From Microcoleus sp. EPA2 (GTDB taxonomy: Bacteria; Cyanobacteriota; Cyanobacteriia; Cyanobacteriales; Microcoleaceae): a stretch of DNA of 64,000 nucleotides. Shown piece by piece: positions 18,629-28,527 of the stretch (within the stretch, counting starts at the first letter, position 1; each line of letters begins with the position of its first letter). The notes below the pieces were generated by a model. The model saw nothing but the letters and a program-made list of their open reading frames with translations, did not search any database and was not told the DNA's origin. The stretch spans positions 140,889 to 204,888 of the forward strand of contig JAHRFD010000008.1 of NCBI GenBank assembly GCA_020882975.1. Reading direction: 5' to 3'. The position numbers were made by a program, and so were the translations under genes.

Positions 18629-20113
18629 TCAAATAATTGGTAACAAAATCTCAAACTCTGTACCAGTACCGGGAGTAGAATGCAAATTCAACTTACCTTG
18701 GTGCTTCTCTGTTACAATTTGGTGAGTAATTGCCAATCCTAATCCCGTACCTTTTCCGGCTGGTTTTGTAGTAAAAAATGTATCAAAAATTCGTCGCTGA
18801 ATTTCTGGTGGAATACCAGGCCCGTTATCTGCTATTCTGATCGCTATCCAACCAGCATTTTGATTTTTTTCCACTGCTTCTGAGTTCGGTTGACCGTTGA
18901 GACTTACTAAAGATAGGTGTGGGGAATTTTCCCGATCGCCTTTTACATAATTTTGAATTAATTCCGCACTCATGTAGTTGGTCTCAGAAATTTGTATCAG
19001 CTCAGTTTCAATAGTAATAGCAGGTACAAAACCTGTTTTTCCTTTGAGTTCTTCCAAAGCATCTGTCGCGTTGCTGATGATATTCATAAAAACCTGGCTC
19101 AACTGACCCGAATAACACTTGACCAAGGGCAATTTTCCATAATTTTTAACTACTTTAATTCCGTACTTAAGACGGTTTTTCATAATTAGTAGTGTGCTGT
19201 CAATACATTCATGGAGATTAGCTTCTTTGCGGTGAGTTTCATCCATATGAGAGAAGGTGTGGAGACTGGTGACAAGTTCGGTCAATCTCTGTGCAGAAAC
19301 TTTCATACTTTTGAGAATTTCCGCCCAATCTTCTTCTAAAAAATCAAATTCTATGCGTTCTTTGAGCTCGTCAATTTCTTCGTTGGTGCCGACAATCTTT
19401 TCATAAGCAGACAGCAAATCCATCAGGTCTTGGGAGTATTTTGACAAAAATTCGAGATTTCCCGTGATGCAAGTGACAGGATTTCTAATTTCGTGGGCGA
19501 CTCCAGCTACCATTTGTCCTAAACTGGCTAGTTTTTCAGTTTGAATTAATTGGGCTTGTGTTTGTTGTCGCAGCAATTTTGTTGCTAGTTCGTGAATGTT
19601 GGATTGGGCTACTAGCAATTCGTGGGCGTCCAATAAACAATAAGTTCGATCTGATGTTTGAACGACGATGGGCTCATACAGGAGTTCTTGCGATCGCTGT
19701 AGGGACTTTCTCGCTGCATCAACTATTAAAGTATCGCTAGAAAAAATTAAAGTTTCGGTTTCGGCAAATCGGTATAAAGCCCTGACAGGTCGCTTTAAAA
19801 ATAATTCTCGCCCAAAGGGACGGCTGATAAATTCCAAAAATCTCCGGCGGGAAATCATGCCGGCAAATAGACCCATATCGGTTAAAATGACTCCAGGTAG
19901 CAGGGGATAAGCCTCCAACATTTGAGAAATTTTACTTCCCAAATCTGTAGCTTCTACCTGAAAATCATAAAGTGACAATTCTTGAAGAGTGGATTCCAAA
20001 CGGAACTCTGCTCTAGAATTATCTTGCATGAGTGGGGTTGGTATTTCGATGCAGGACGTATTCAACATAAATTCATCAGCACGAAGGTAGAGGTTATATT
20101 TACGAGTAGACAT
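18629..20113 (-). CDS. CBS-like sensor histidine kinase (paralog 1)
   Basis: 494 residues, no membrane segment, so probably cytoplasmic. The N-terminal ~180 residues (LESTLQELSLYDFQV, PLLPGVILTDMGLFAGMISRRRFLEF) look like a degenerate CBS-pair module that may sense a ligand. A short coiled segment (LLRQQTQAQLIQTEKLASLG) leads to HisKA with the phospho-acceptor His207 in GVAHEIRNP. HATPase_c has the N box (NIISNATDAL), G1 DNGPGIPP and G2 KGTGLGLA, so it should be active. No response regulator is adjacent. Two paralogs occur at 26.9 and 28.5 kb. It is divergent from the permease pair. Confidence 0.9.
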   Translation of the reverse strand: MSTRKYNLYLRADEFMLNTSCIEIPTPLMQDNSRAEFRLESTLQELSLYDFQVEATDLGSKISQMLEAYPLLPGVILTDMGLFAGMISRRRFLEFISRPFGRELFLKRPVRALYRFAETETLIFSSDTLIVDAARKSLQRSQELLYEPIVVQTSDRTYCLLDAHELLVAQSNIHELATKLLRQQTQAQLIQTEKLASLGQMVAGVAHEIRNPVTCITGNLEFLSKYSQDLMDLLSAYEKIVGTNEEIDELKERIEFDFLEEDWAEILKSMKVSAQRLTELVTSLHTFSHMDETHRKEANLHECIDSTLLIMKNRLKYGIKVVKNYGKLPLVKCYSGQLSQVFMNIISNATDALEELKGKTGFVPAITIETELIQISETNYMSAELIQNYVKGDRENSPHLSLVSLNGQPNSEAVEKNQNAGWIAIRIADNGPGIPPEIQRRIFDTFFTTKPAGKGTGLGLAITHQIVTEKHQGKLNLHSTPGTGTEFEILLPII

Positions 20114-20562
20114 TTAGCTGCGATCGCATAGCAAACGGCTTTTTAAATTATCCAAAAAAACTGAAAGCAGTATCAGCAATAGTATAAGTAACCTAGAGGC
20201 ACCCCGGCAGTTATGCTAGATTTTATTTTATATTGAGTTGGGGTGGATTAACGATTAATCCCCACATTTAGGGACGATTTAACCTGAATTTAAACTTTTA
20301 ACCAATGGTTAAGACTCATTCAAATTCCTATCCATACTCTCTGGTTTAGAGAAGTCCTGAATACCAGCTAGCATTGCATAGCCAGAGATTTTTAATGGAA
20401 TCTTAACTTGGCTCTGCGATCGGCTATGATTAATACCACATCCGGGTTATTCACCCCATTGTTTGTCCCTCCCCCCCTCTCCATGTCGATAAATAGGTTT
20501 TTAACCAGTCTTTAGTATGACAGGGGCTACGCCCCAAATCGCAGTTTACAAGTAGGTGATGG
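20114..20562. other. Divergent promoter region, histidine kinase / permease
   Basis: AT-rich spacer of 449 bases. No gene, clear operator or known riboswitch was recognised. It must contain the promoters of both flanking genes. Confidence 0.4.
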
Positions 20563-21642
20563 ATGCAACCGGCCCTGACAAATCAGTTAAATAATGCTTT
20601 CACCCTGTTTCTCAGCTTGTTAGTAGAGGCTATACCTTTTTTACTGCTGGGAGTTTTATTTTCCGGTGTGCTGCTGGGGTTTGTAGATGAACGCAAACTC
20701 ATAGCCCGTATCCCCCGAAATCCACTGCTGGGGGCTTTAGCCGGTAGTTTAGTCGGGTTTTTGTTTCCCGTGTGCGAGTGCGGTAACGTGCCGGTGGCCC
20801 GCAGGTTGTTGATCCAAGGAGTGCCCGCACCGGTGGCGATCGGCTTTTTACTCGCCGCACCGACAATCAATCCGATCGTGATTTGGGCGACTTGGACTGC
20901 ATTTCGGGATCAGCCAGAAATTGTGGTTTTACGGGTGGTATTTTCCCTAATCACAGCAACTATCATCGGCTGGGTGTTTAGCACCCAGAAAGACTTGCGG
21001 CCTCTGCTACAACCCGCGATCGCCCGCGCCCTTCCCCTACCAAAACCCGATTCCTCCGAAACACAGCTACTAACACCGGAAACTCCTTCCCTGTTACAGT
21101 CGGGGACATTTATCCTAGGTATGCCAGGGGGGGCAGTGCCGATCGAATCTTTGCTACAAGACAACTGGAAGCCCTTACAAACAGGCAAAACTGAAAAAAC
21201 CTCGAAACCTTCCTCCCTGTTCCACCGCCTTTCTAAAGAGCGTCTGGGCCTGCTGCTAGATAGTATGGTACAGGAGTTGCGCGAATTGGGAGGTGTGTTA
21301 GTCGTTGGTAGCGCGATCGCTGCGATCGTTCAAGTTGGCACCCCCCGCGAACTAATTCTCAACCTCGGCCAAAGCCCCGTTTCTTCGATTCTCGCCATGC
21401 TGTTATTAGCCGCAGTGGTATCGATTTGTTCTACGGTAGATGCCTTTTTTGCCTTGTCTTTTGCAGCCACATTTACCAGCGGTTCCCTATTAGCTTTTCT
21501 AGTTTTTGGTCCGATGATTGATATCAAAGGCATCGGTTTAATGCTATCAATTTTTAAAGCTAGAGCCGTAATTTACTTCATGGTACTGGCCGCTCAGTTA
21601 ACTTTTTTAATGACCCTCGGCGTCAATTTATATCTAGGTTAG
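20563..21642 (+). CDS. Permease of the YcgR/YraQ (DUF318) family
   Basis: 359-residue polytopic membrane protein with about eight hydrophobic segments. The family motif PVCECGNVPVARRL sits after the second membrane segment and recurs in spirit in the C-terminal half (VVSICSTVDAFFALSF). A soluble loop of about 80 residues (roughly 150-230) separates the two halves. The next gene encodes the usual partner (TIGR03943/YcgQ type), 93 bases downstream on the same strand. Family members have been linked to metal or metalloid export; the substrate here is unknown. Confidence 0.85.
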   Translation: MQPALTNQLNNAFTLFLSLLVEAIPFLLLGVLFSGVLLGFVDERKLIARIPRNPLLGALAGSLVGFLFPVCECGNVPVARRLLIQGVPAPVAIGFLLAAPTINPIVIWATWTAFRDQPEIVVLRVVFSLITATIIGWVFSTQKDLRPLLQPAIARALPLPKPDSSETQLLTPETPSLLQSGTFILGMPGGAVPIESLLQDNWKPLQTGKTEKTSKPSSLFHRLSKERLGLLLDSMVQELRELGGVLVVGSAIAAIVQVGTPRELILNLGQSPVSSILAMLLLAAVVSICSTVDAFFALSFAATFTSGSLLAFLVFGPMIDIKGIGLMLSIFKARAVIYFMVLAAQLTFLMTLGVNLYLG

Positions 21643-21735
21643 CATCACTAACAGTTTTTTAAAGTAAATTAATTAAAGAGCGATCGGGAGCAATGCTCAA
21701 ATCTCAACTCTTCAATTTCCCATCTCAAATCAGAC

Positions 21736-22527
21736 GTGATGATTCTTAAAAAATTCGGTCCTTGGCTAGACACCGTAGCTATCTTATCCTGGGGAATATT
21801 GCTCCTCAAATATTGGATCACTGGCAAATTAAGCATTTTGATTCACCCCAATTACTTTGGCTTGACTGTAGCCGGAGGCATTGGCTTAATCATCATTGGC
21901 GGTTATAAAATGTGGGAACTCATCCAGCTCGATCGCAGTAACCAGAAATCTCGGACATCACCCACCATCAACTCTCCCAGAATCCCAAAAGTTGAACATA
22001 TTACTTTATTTCCCCCCAGTTTTGGCAGTACCTTGATGTTGAGCGTCGCCTTAATCGGTTTAGTCACCACACCCCGTACCTTTACCAGTCAGACAGCATT
22101 AGAACGAGGCCTGACTGAATCTCTCCCCATCACTAGACTGCAACCCCAAGAATTTCGTAATACCACCAAACCAGAAAAGCGATCGCTCATCGAGTGGGTC
22201 CGCCTGTTAAATTTCAATCCAGAGCCAGACACATATATAGGTCAAAAAGTCAAGGTTCAAGGATTTGTAATTCACCCGCCCAATGTATCAGAGCAATATA
22301 TTTGGATCGGTCGTTTTATCATTACCTGCTGTGCCGCAGATGCCTATCCAGTCGGTTTGCCGGTAAAATTACCGATCGGTCAAAGCCGCACCGCATTTCC
22401 CCCAGACAGTTGGTTAGAAATAGAAGGAAAAGCGAGCTCAGAAGAACTGCAAGGGAAACGCAAATTAACTATTCAGGCTGATTCCCTCAAATCAATTCCC
22501 GAACCAAAAAACCCTTATGATTATTAG
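21736..22527 (+). CDS. TIGR03943/YcgQ-type permease partner
   Basis: 263-residue protein with two membrane helices at the N-terminus (about 12-28 and 40-58), a basic/Pro-rich loop, a third hydrophobic segment (GSTLMLSVALIGLVTT) and a soluble C-terminal domain. That domain contains FIITCCAADAYPVGLPV, the cysteine-containing signature of DUF1980/TIGR03943 proteins. It forms a two-gene unit with the permease upstream. The adjacent cysteines could bind a metal, which is inference. Substrate unknown. Confidence 0.85.
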   Translation: MMILKKFGPWLDTVAILSWGILLLKYWITGKLSILIHPNYFGLTVAGGIGLIIIGGYKMWELIQLDRSNQKSRTSPTINSPRIPKVEHITLFPPSFGSTLMLSVALIGLVTTPRTFTSQTALERGLTESLPITRLQPQEFRNTTKPEKRSLIEWVRLLNFNPEPDTYIGQKVKVQGFVIHPPNVSEQYIWIGRFIITCCAADAYPVGLPVKLPIGQSRTAFPPDSWLEIEGKASSEELQGKRKLTIQADSLKSIPEPKNPYDY

Positions 22528-22634
22528 ACATCTCGCAAAAAGCCCGTGCAGAATATTAGCCTCCGTATCCTGTAGGAGTTGCCAATAGCAAATGCAACAA
22601 CTAGACTCATGATGAGAAGATAAGTTTAAAGTTT

Positions 22635-24005
22635 ATGTCATCAGAAAAAAAACTAGCTATCAAAGGCGCAATCTGGACCATCATCAGCTATGGAGGCAGT
22701 CAGATTCTCCGATTTGGCAGTAACCTCATCCTGACACGGCTGCTTTTGCCAGAACTATTTGGTCTTGTTGGTCTTGCTTATGTTTTCATCGTAGGTGTTC
22801 ACCTATTTTCAGATATCGGTCTGGGGCCAAGTATCATCCAGAACAAGCGTGGAGACGATCCAGAATTTATCAACACCGCTTGGACAATGCAAATTATTCG
22901 CAGCTTTTTTGTGTGGTTGTGTTTAATGTTAGTCACTTGGCCTGTGGCTACTTTTTACCAAGAACCACGTCTGATGTGGTTGATTCCAGTGATCGGTATC
23001 AACACCCTGATCGGAGGTTTCAACTCCACTTCCATATTCAGCCTCAACCGCAAAATGGCAGTCAAGGAAGTAGTAATTTTTGAATTTGGCACCCAGATAA
23101 TTTCTACTATAGTGATGATTATCTGGGCTTTCTTAAATCCCAGCATCTGGGCGATTCTGGCTGGTGGTTTTAGTAGTACCTTAGTAGAGTTAATCTGGAG
23201 TCATTTTTTGATTCGCAATCAGCGTCACCGCTTCACTTGGGATCGAGAAGCAGTTAAAGAAATATTTTCTTATGGAAAATGGATATTTTTGTCTACACTT
23301 TTATTTTTTCTATGTTCTCAAGCCGATCGGCTCGTTCTAGGAAAAATCTTTTCTTTGACGATGTTGGGCATTTATGGCATTGCTTTCACCCTCGGTGATA
23401 TGCCACGTCAAGTGATTATCGCCATTGGTGGCAAGGTGATTTTTCCCTCTATTTCCATGCTAGCAGAGTTGCCTCGCGAAGACTTGCGCGCCAAGATTCT
23501 TAAAAACCGTAACCTGATTCTGATCCCTCTAGCCATAGGTTTAGCATTCTTTGTCAGTTTTGGAGATCAAATAATTTTACTCCTGTACAGAAAAGAGTAT
23601 ATAGCCGCATCTTGGATGTTGCCTATTTTGGCTTTAGGAATTTGGCACACCACCCTCCACAATTTGATGAGTTCTTGTCTGTTAGCTATAGGCAAATCTC
23701 AGTACGGAGCTATGGGCAATTTCGCCACTTTCTTGAGCATCACTATTGGCATACCAGTCGGATATCATTTCCTGGGTTATTTAGGTGCTGTGATTGCTGT
23801 AGCTGTGGGCGATATTCCTACTTATTTAGTCATTACCTACGGTCTTTGGAAAGAAAAATTATTTTGTTTGGGGGAAGATGTTAAATTGACAGCATTGTTT
23901 TTAGGGGTACTAGCAACTATACTGTTTTGTAGATATCATTTTGGTGGTGGTTCACCGATCGACCACCTGTTACCGACGGATCTATCACCAGGTAAACTAT
24001 TTTAG
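22635..24005 (+). CDS. Oligosaccharide flippase (Wzx/PST family)
   Basis: 456-residue polytopic membrane protein with about twelve membrane segments, typical of lipid-linked polysaccharide flippases (MOP superfamily). The N-terminal pattern AIKGAIWTIISYGGSQILRFGSNLILTRLL and the later LFSDIGLGPSIIQ and ADRLVLGKIFSLTMLGIYGIA are characteristic. It would move a glycan repeat unit across the inner membrane. No glycosyltransferases are adjacent; candidates lie at 37 kb and 45-52 kb. The C-terminal 15 residues are hydrophilic. Confidence 0.88.
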   Translation: MSSEKKLAIKGAIWTIISYGGSQILRFGSNLILTRLLLPELFGLVGLAYVFIVGVHLFSDIGLGPSIIQNKRGDDPEFINTAWTMQIIRSFFVWLCLMLVTWPVATFYQEPRLMWLIPVIGINTLIGGFNSTSIFSLNRKMAVKEVVIFEFGTQIISTIVMIIWAFLNPSIWAILAGGFSSTLVELIWSHFLIRNQRHRFTWDREAVKEIFSYGKWIFLSTLLFFLCSQADRLVLGKIFSLTMLGIYGIAFTLGDMPRQVIIAIGGKVIFPSISMLAELPREDLRAKILKNRNLILIPLAIGLAFFVSFGDQIILLLYRKEYIAASWMLPILALGIWHTTLHNLMSSCLLAIGKSQYGAMGNFATFLSITIGIPVGYHFLGYLGAVIAVAVGDIPTYLVITYGLWKEKLFCLGEDVKLTALFLGVLATILFCRYHFGGGSPIDHLLPTDLSPGKLF

Positions 24006-24083
24006 TAAAACAACCGGAGAGAGTGTTAATTAAGTTTTTAAGTTGTGGCAGAAATTTAGATAGGCAAGAGGAGAGAAAGATTA

Positions 24084-25649
24084 GTGAGTATTTTAAAGAA
24101 AAAAATTAATCTTTCCTGGTTGAATGTAGGGCTATTTAAACAGCCGATCGACCGCACGGCAATCATCTTGATGCTAGGACTGAGCCTGTTAATTGGACTG
24201 TTGCTGCTGTCGGGCGATCGCACAGCACCGCGAGTCCGAGAATTTAGCTGGCAAAACCAACAAATCGGGGCGGCAGATACGGGATTTATCCTCACATTCT
24301 TTCGCCCCATGAATCACTCCAGCGTCCAAGAAAACTTAAAAATAGAACCACCTCTCCCCGGCAAATTTAGCTGGGCTGGAAGGCGCATGGCTTACACCCT
24401 CAAAAACCCCGCACCCTACGGCGTTACCTACACATTAAAACTCGCAGGAGCCACGGACAAATACGGAGGAGAAAACAACCAAAATCAAGGCAGCCAAATT
24501 CAACCATTTAGCGCTTCCTTTCGCAGTCGCGATCGCGCTTTTGCTTACATCGGGGTCAAAGGCGAAGCAGAAAGCAGATTAATGTTAGTCAATCTCTCAA
24601 GCACCGACCCGAAACCCATAGCCCTAACTCCCAAAGATTTAGTCGTCACCGATTTTAAACCCTATCCTAACAGCGATCGCATCTTATTCTTAGCAACAGA
24701 TCGATCGCAAGTCAAATCAGGTTCCACCAGAAGCGAAGAACTATTCACTGTTACCACCGGCCTCAATCCCCAATCGGGAGGGGAAGTGTTTCCACCGCAG
24801 CCAGCAGGTAGAATCGACAAACTATTAGATGCCAAAGATTATCAAAACCTCAAATTCGACCTCTCAGCCGACGGCAAAACCATAGTTATTGCCCGCGTCA
24901 ACCGCCGTAATCCCGCAGATTTTAGTCCTTGGATTTTAGAAGAAAAAATGCCACCTCGACCCTTGGAAAATCAACAAGGTGGTGATTTTATGATTCGGCC
25001 AGACAACAAATCGATGGTAATATCTCAAAAACAAGGATTAGCCATCGTCCCCCTCAAACCGCAAGCAGAACCCGTAGAATTCTTGCCCAAATACGAACAG
25101 GTATTAGGCATGGCCCGCGACAACTCCGCCGCAGCCTATGTTAAATACAACACCGACTTTACCCGATCGCTTTTCATCTTAGACAACCAAGGCGTAGAAC
25201 AAGAAATATTGCGAATTCCCGGCAGCATTATCACCATCCATTTCGACCCCCGCAAAGACAAAGACAATCAATTCCAGCGCCTATACTGCCTTTTATCCCA
25301 ACGTCTGAAAACAGAAGACTACAAAGAACAACCTTTCATTGCCGCCATCGACCTCAAAAAAGAGGGAACTCGTCTGATAGGAACCATCAAACCCCTGCTA
25401 ATTTTACCCAACCAATTAGATACCCAAATCAGTTTATCTCCCGACGGACTGGCATTACTTTTTGACCAATCAGTCACATCAGCACAACCCTTAACACCAA
25501 CAAGTCCTCGCAATGATAGCGGACAGTCGATCGCCAGCAGTCGCCTTTGGCTGCTACCCTTAATAGAAATACCTCCCGACGTTTCTCAACCCAAAGTGCA
25601 GCCCGAAGAACTGCCTTTTGCGGGCTATCACCCCCGCTGGCTACCCTAA
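24084..25649 (+). CDS. Ig-like/beta-propeller-like membrane-anchored protein
   Basis: Starts at GTG after a good purine-rich site (GAGGAGAGAAAG). One N-terminal membrane segment (about 26-46, IILMLGLSLLIGLLLLSG) suggests a periplasm-facing anchored protein. Residues ~60-145 resemble a bacterial Ig-like domain of the SbsA type (GFILTFFRPMNHSSVQENL, TYTLKLAGATDKYG). The remaining ~370 residues contain repeated strands with LSADGKTIVIA and LSPDGLALLFD, as in TolB/WD40-like propellers. 521 residues. No catalytic motif seen; role unknown, perhaps envelope-related. Confidence 0.7.
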   Translation: MSILKKKINLSWLNVGLFKQPIDRTAIILMLGLSLLIGLLLLSGDRTAPRVREFSWQNQQIGAADTGFILTFFRPMNHSSVQENLKIEPPLPGKFSWAGRRMAYTLKNPAPYGVTYTLKLAGATDKYGGENNQNQGSQIQPFSASFRSRDRAFAYIGVKGEAESRLMLVNLSSTDPKPIALTPKDLVVTDFKPYPNSDRILFLATDRSQVKSGSTRSEELFTVTTGLNPQSGGEVFPPQPAGRIDKLLDAKDYQNLKFDLSADGKTIVIARVNRRNPADFSPWILEEKMPPRPLENQQGGDFMIRPDNKSMVISQKQGLAIVPLKPQAEPVEFLPKYEQVLGMARDNSAAAYVKYNTDFTRSLFILDNQGVEQEILRIPGSIITIHFDPRKDKDNQFQRLYCLLSQRLKTEDYKEQPFIAAIDLKKEGTRLIGTIKPLLILPNQLDTQISLSPDGLALLFDQSVTSAQPLTPTSPRNDSGQSIASSRLWLLPLIEIPPDVSQPKVQPEELPFAGYHPRWLP

Positions 25650-25723
25650 ACTAATTGGAAATTTGAACCCACCCAGCCGGCTAATCTCAAATCGAAAATC
25701 TCAAATTGAAAATCGAAAATCCT

Positions 25724-26296
25724 ATGACTCCCGAAGAAATTACCCATACCCTCAAAGATTTATTTGGTGAAAGTGTGGAGATGGCTGCCGCCACTTCTTG
25801 GCAAGTAGAAACGCCCCAGTTTCGCCTGCTAGTGCTGCTTTCAGAAGACAGCAGTTGGCTGCGGATTTTGATCCCCATCGCCGATGCCACATCCACTCAA
25901 AAATTTTTCGATAAACTGCTAGAAGCTAACTTTGACAACACCCTCGAAACTCGTTACGCAGTACATCAAAATATCTTGTGGGGAGTATTTCAGCACAACT
26001 TGACTACTCTAGCCACTGGCGATTTCTCCGCCGCCGTAGCCAGACTGCTGGCTTTACAACAGCGTGGTTTGTCAGACTTTTTCGACGACTTGATCGAAAC
26101 CCGTATCCGTCAAATCATCAAAGCTGCCAAGATTCAGGGACAGTCTGTGGAAACTACCCTTCAGACTTTAGACCGTTTTTACGCAGAAGGCTTGATGGGG
26201 GAAATGGAACTCGGACCAGAGTCTCGCCAACAGACTCTCGCAGCTTGGCGGTATCAATTAGAACGTCTATGGCCAGAAGTAGAACCGCAATCCTGA
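25724..26296 (+). CDS. Conserved cyanobacterial protein, YbjN/T3SS-chaperone-like
   Basis: The ATG start (MTPEEITHTLKDLF) gives 190 residues; a TTG 18 bases upstream is also open. Residues 1-115 have the alternating helix-strand layout of YbjN/secretion-chaperone-like folds (FRLLVLLSEDSSWLRILIPIADA, RYAVHQNILWGVFQHNL). The C-terminal half is helical (FFDDLIETRIRQIIKAAKIQG). It lies 74 bases after the propeller-like gene on the same strand. No known catalytic residues; function unknown. Confidence 0.7.
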   Translation: MTPEEITHTLKDLFGESVEMAAATSWQVETPQFRLLVLLSEDSSWLRILIPIADATSTQKFFDKLLEANFDNTLETRYAVHQNILWGVFQHNLTTLATGDFSAAVARLLALQQRGLSDFFDDLIETRIRQIIKAAKIQGQSVETTLQTLDRFYAEGLMGEMELGPESRQQTLAAWRYQLERLWPEVEPQS

Positions 26297-26853
26297 AGCA
26301 ATTCCCTCTCTTGTCTCGAATTCTCCCTAGAGAAACTTCACAGTTACCCATCATTTTTAATCAGCCCCCAGAGGTATCTGTGGGGAAAACCCCCACCTGC
26401 CAAATTCCCAATTGAAATACTCTGCCAGCACCCCGAACATTGTATAAAAAATAACAATAGCCAGTTTATAAAATTTTAAAATTTTCAGAAAATACGCGAT
26501 CTTAGGGTATTTTATGGTAAAAAGTTTATATTAAACATCTGTAAGTTACACAACAGCTTTTATCCCTTAACATTGATTTAGAAACAATATTTTTAGCAGA
26601 CAATGCTGACCCGATCGGGCTTTCCGATAGGGTGCTGTTGCAAATTACTTGATGGGAATGGAGAATGGGGAAGAGGAGAATCGGTAACAAAAAAGTTTTG
26701 AGATGGCCGCTGTCCTTAGCGAACAACGCTCTGGAAGTGAGTAATGTTTAAGTTAAAGAGTAGCAAATTCACGCCCTCGATACTTAAAAATCCCAACTAC
26801 TGACTTGCTTACCAATGACTCATCACCAGTTAACTATGACTAATTAAGTATGA
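26297..26853. other. Intergenic spacer with one GC-rich hairpin
   Basis: 557 bases without a recognised gene. A hairpin GTGGGG-AAAA-CCCCAC lies at 26380-26396, about 84 bases after the preceding stop, and may help terminate transcription. The rest is AT-rich and should hold the promoter of the next kinase gene. Confidence 0.45.
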
Positions 26854-28278
26854 ATGACCAGCAACTTTAGTTATCTATCAATAAAATATTTAACAGAGGT
26901 TTCATCAATGTTTGCTTTGCATGAGTTTAACTCGGAGTTATCAGTGTTGCATATACCTGAAATTTGTACTTGGAACCTCTCTTTAGAATCTACCCTCCTA
27001 GACCTGCCACTGTACAACTGCCAAATTGAATTAACTCAACAGGCAAAAGAAGTGGCTCAGGCTTTTGAGAAAAAACCATTACTTCCAGGCGTTATTTTGA
27101 CGGATCGGGGGAAATTTGTCGGCATCATTTCCCGAAGACTATTTTTTGAAAGAGTCAACCGACGCTACGGTATAGAAATGTTTTTTAAACGACCAATAGA
27201 GGTTTTATATCGTTTTTCTAGAAAAGATATGCTGATACTATCAGGCACTAAATTAATAGTAGAAGCAGCCGAAGAATCGCTCTACAGACCAGCCGAATTA
27301 GTTTACGATCCCATAGTAGTCGAAGTAGCCCCAGAGACCTACTGGCTGTTAGACGTACAACAGTTAATGGTAGCTCAATCAAAGATTCACCAATTAACCA
27401 ATAAATTGCTCCAAAAGCAAACAGAAGCCAAATTGATTCAAACAGAAAAGATGGCCAGTTTGGGAAATATTATCGCAGGGGTAGCTCACGAAATTAGGAA
27501 TCCCCTCAACTGTATTTGGGGAAATTTAAATTTTCTGCTGTCTTATTTTGAAGATTTGCTAGAACTAATGTCAGCTTATGAAGAAGAATTTTCAGAACCA
27601 TCTCCTGTAATTGCAGCTATCAAAGAAAGGATCGAATTTGATTTTTTACGAGAAGATTTGCCAGCCACCCTAGAAGGTATGAAATTTGGGGCTGAACAAT
27701 TGCTTAAAATTGTTAACAGTCTGCACAACTTCTCTCACATGGACGAAAGTAAGCCCTTTAGTACAGACATCCATGAGTGCATAGAAAATACACTCTTAAT
27801 CCTAAAAAATAGATTGAAACAAAGCACAGAAGTGGTAAAAAATTACGGAGACCTGCCACTGGTAAAATGCTATTCTGGTCAATTAAGTCAGGTATTTTTA
27901 AATTTGTTAATCAACGCTCTAGATGCCTTGGCAGAGCGGGCGGGCGATCGCGAAATGAGCGCACAGTACCCACAAAATTGGTATCCCCGCATCGAAATTA
28001 CCACCAAAGTAGTAGAAGTCGATGACAGGAAATGGGCCGCAATTATCATTACCGATAATGGTCCAGGCATTCCCCCAGAAATTCAGGAGCAAATATTTGA
28101 GACCTTTTTTACCACCAAACCAGTAGGTAAAGGAACCGGGATGGGGCTGGCTATCTGTCATCAAATCATCACAGAAAAGCACGCTGGTCAACTAAATTTG
28201 CGATCGCAACCGGCACCCAACACCGAATTCGAGATCCTGTTACCTATAGTTCAGACCGGCGATCAAAAGGCACTATAA
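26854..28278 (+). CDS. CBS-like sensor histidine kinase (paralog 2)
   Basis: 474 residues. Same plan as the kinase at 18.6-20.1 kb: N-terminal CBS-like module (LESTLLDLPLYNCQI, PLLPGVILTDRGKFVGIISRRLFFER), coiled linker, then HisKA with His212 in GVAHEIRNP and an intact ATPase domain (NLLINALDAL, DNGPGIPPEI, KGTGMGLA). Enzymatically competent by motif. An internal ATG at 26908 is an alternative start. It is followed 249 bases later by the third paralog on the same strand. No receiver domain or response regulator is nearby, so the partner is unknown. Confidence 0.9.
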   Translation: MTSNFSYLSIKYLTEVSSMFALHEFNSELSVLHIPEICTWNLSLESTLLDLPLYNCQIELTQQAKEVAQAFEKKPLLPGVILTDRGKFVGIISRRLFFERVNRRYGIEMFFKRPIEVLYRFSRKDMLILSGTKLIVEAAEESLYRPAELVYDPIVVEVAPETYWLLDVQQLMVAQSKIHQLTNKLLQKQTEAKLIQTEKMASLGNIIAGVAHEIRNPLNCIWGNLNFLLSYFEDLLELMSAYEEEFSEPSPVIAAIKERIEFDFLREDLPATLEGMKFGAEQLLKIVNSLHNFSHMDESKPFSTDIHECIENTLLILKNRLKQSTEVVKNYGDLPLVKCYSGQLSQVFLNLLINALDALAERAGDREMSAQYPQNWYPRIEITTKVVEVDDRKWAAIIITDNGPGIPPEIQEQIFETFFTTKPVGKGTGMGLAICHQIITEKHAGQLNLRSQPAPNTEFEILLPIVQTGDQKAL

Positions 28279-28335
28279 AAGACTTTTGTGGAGATACTTG
28301 ATATCGCAGACAGTCTAGCTAGCATCAAAAGTCTT
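28279..28335 (+). terminator. Inverted repeat between the tandem kinase genes
   Basis: Perfect 10-bp arms AAGACTTTTG (28279-28288) and CAAAAGTCTT (28326-28335) begin directly at the stop of the second kinase. It could separate transcription of the two paralogs; there is no T-run, so this is weak. Confidence 0.35.
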
Positions 28336-28527
28336 GTCAAACCAAGGCAAGCACTTAGCACCCGAACCTAGCCAGATACTGACAAGACGGTAACATCCAC
28401 AGCATAAGAACAACCAGACCTACTCCAAAAAAATTCCCCAATTTTGCTGCTTAAGTGAAATGATAGAGTATGTTAGTAGCACCGGATCGTTTTCACAGTC
28501 AGGGTGTTCCGGTAACTCAAAGCGATC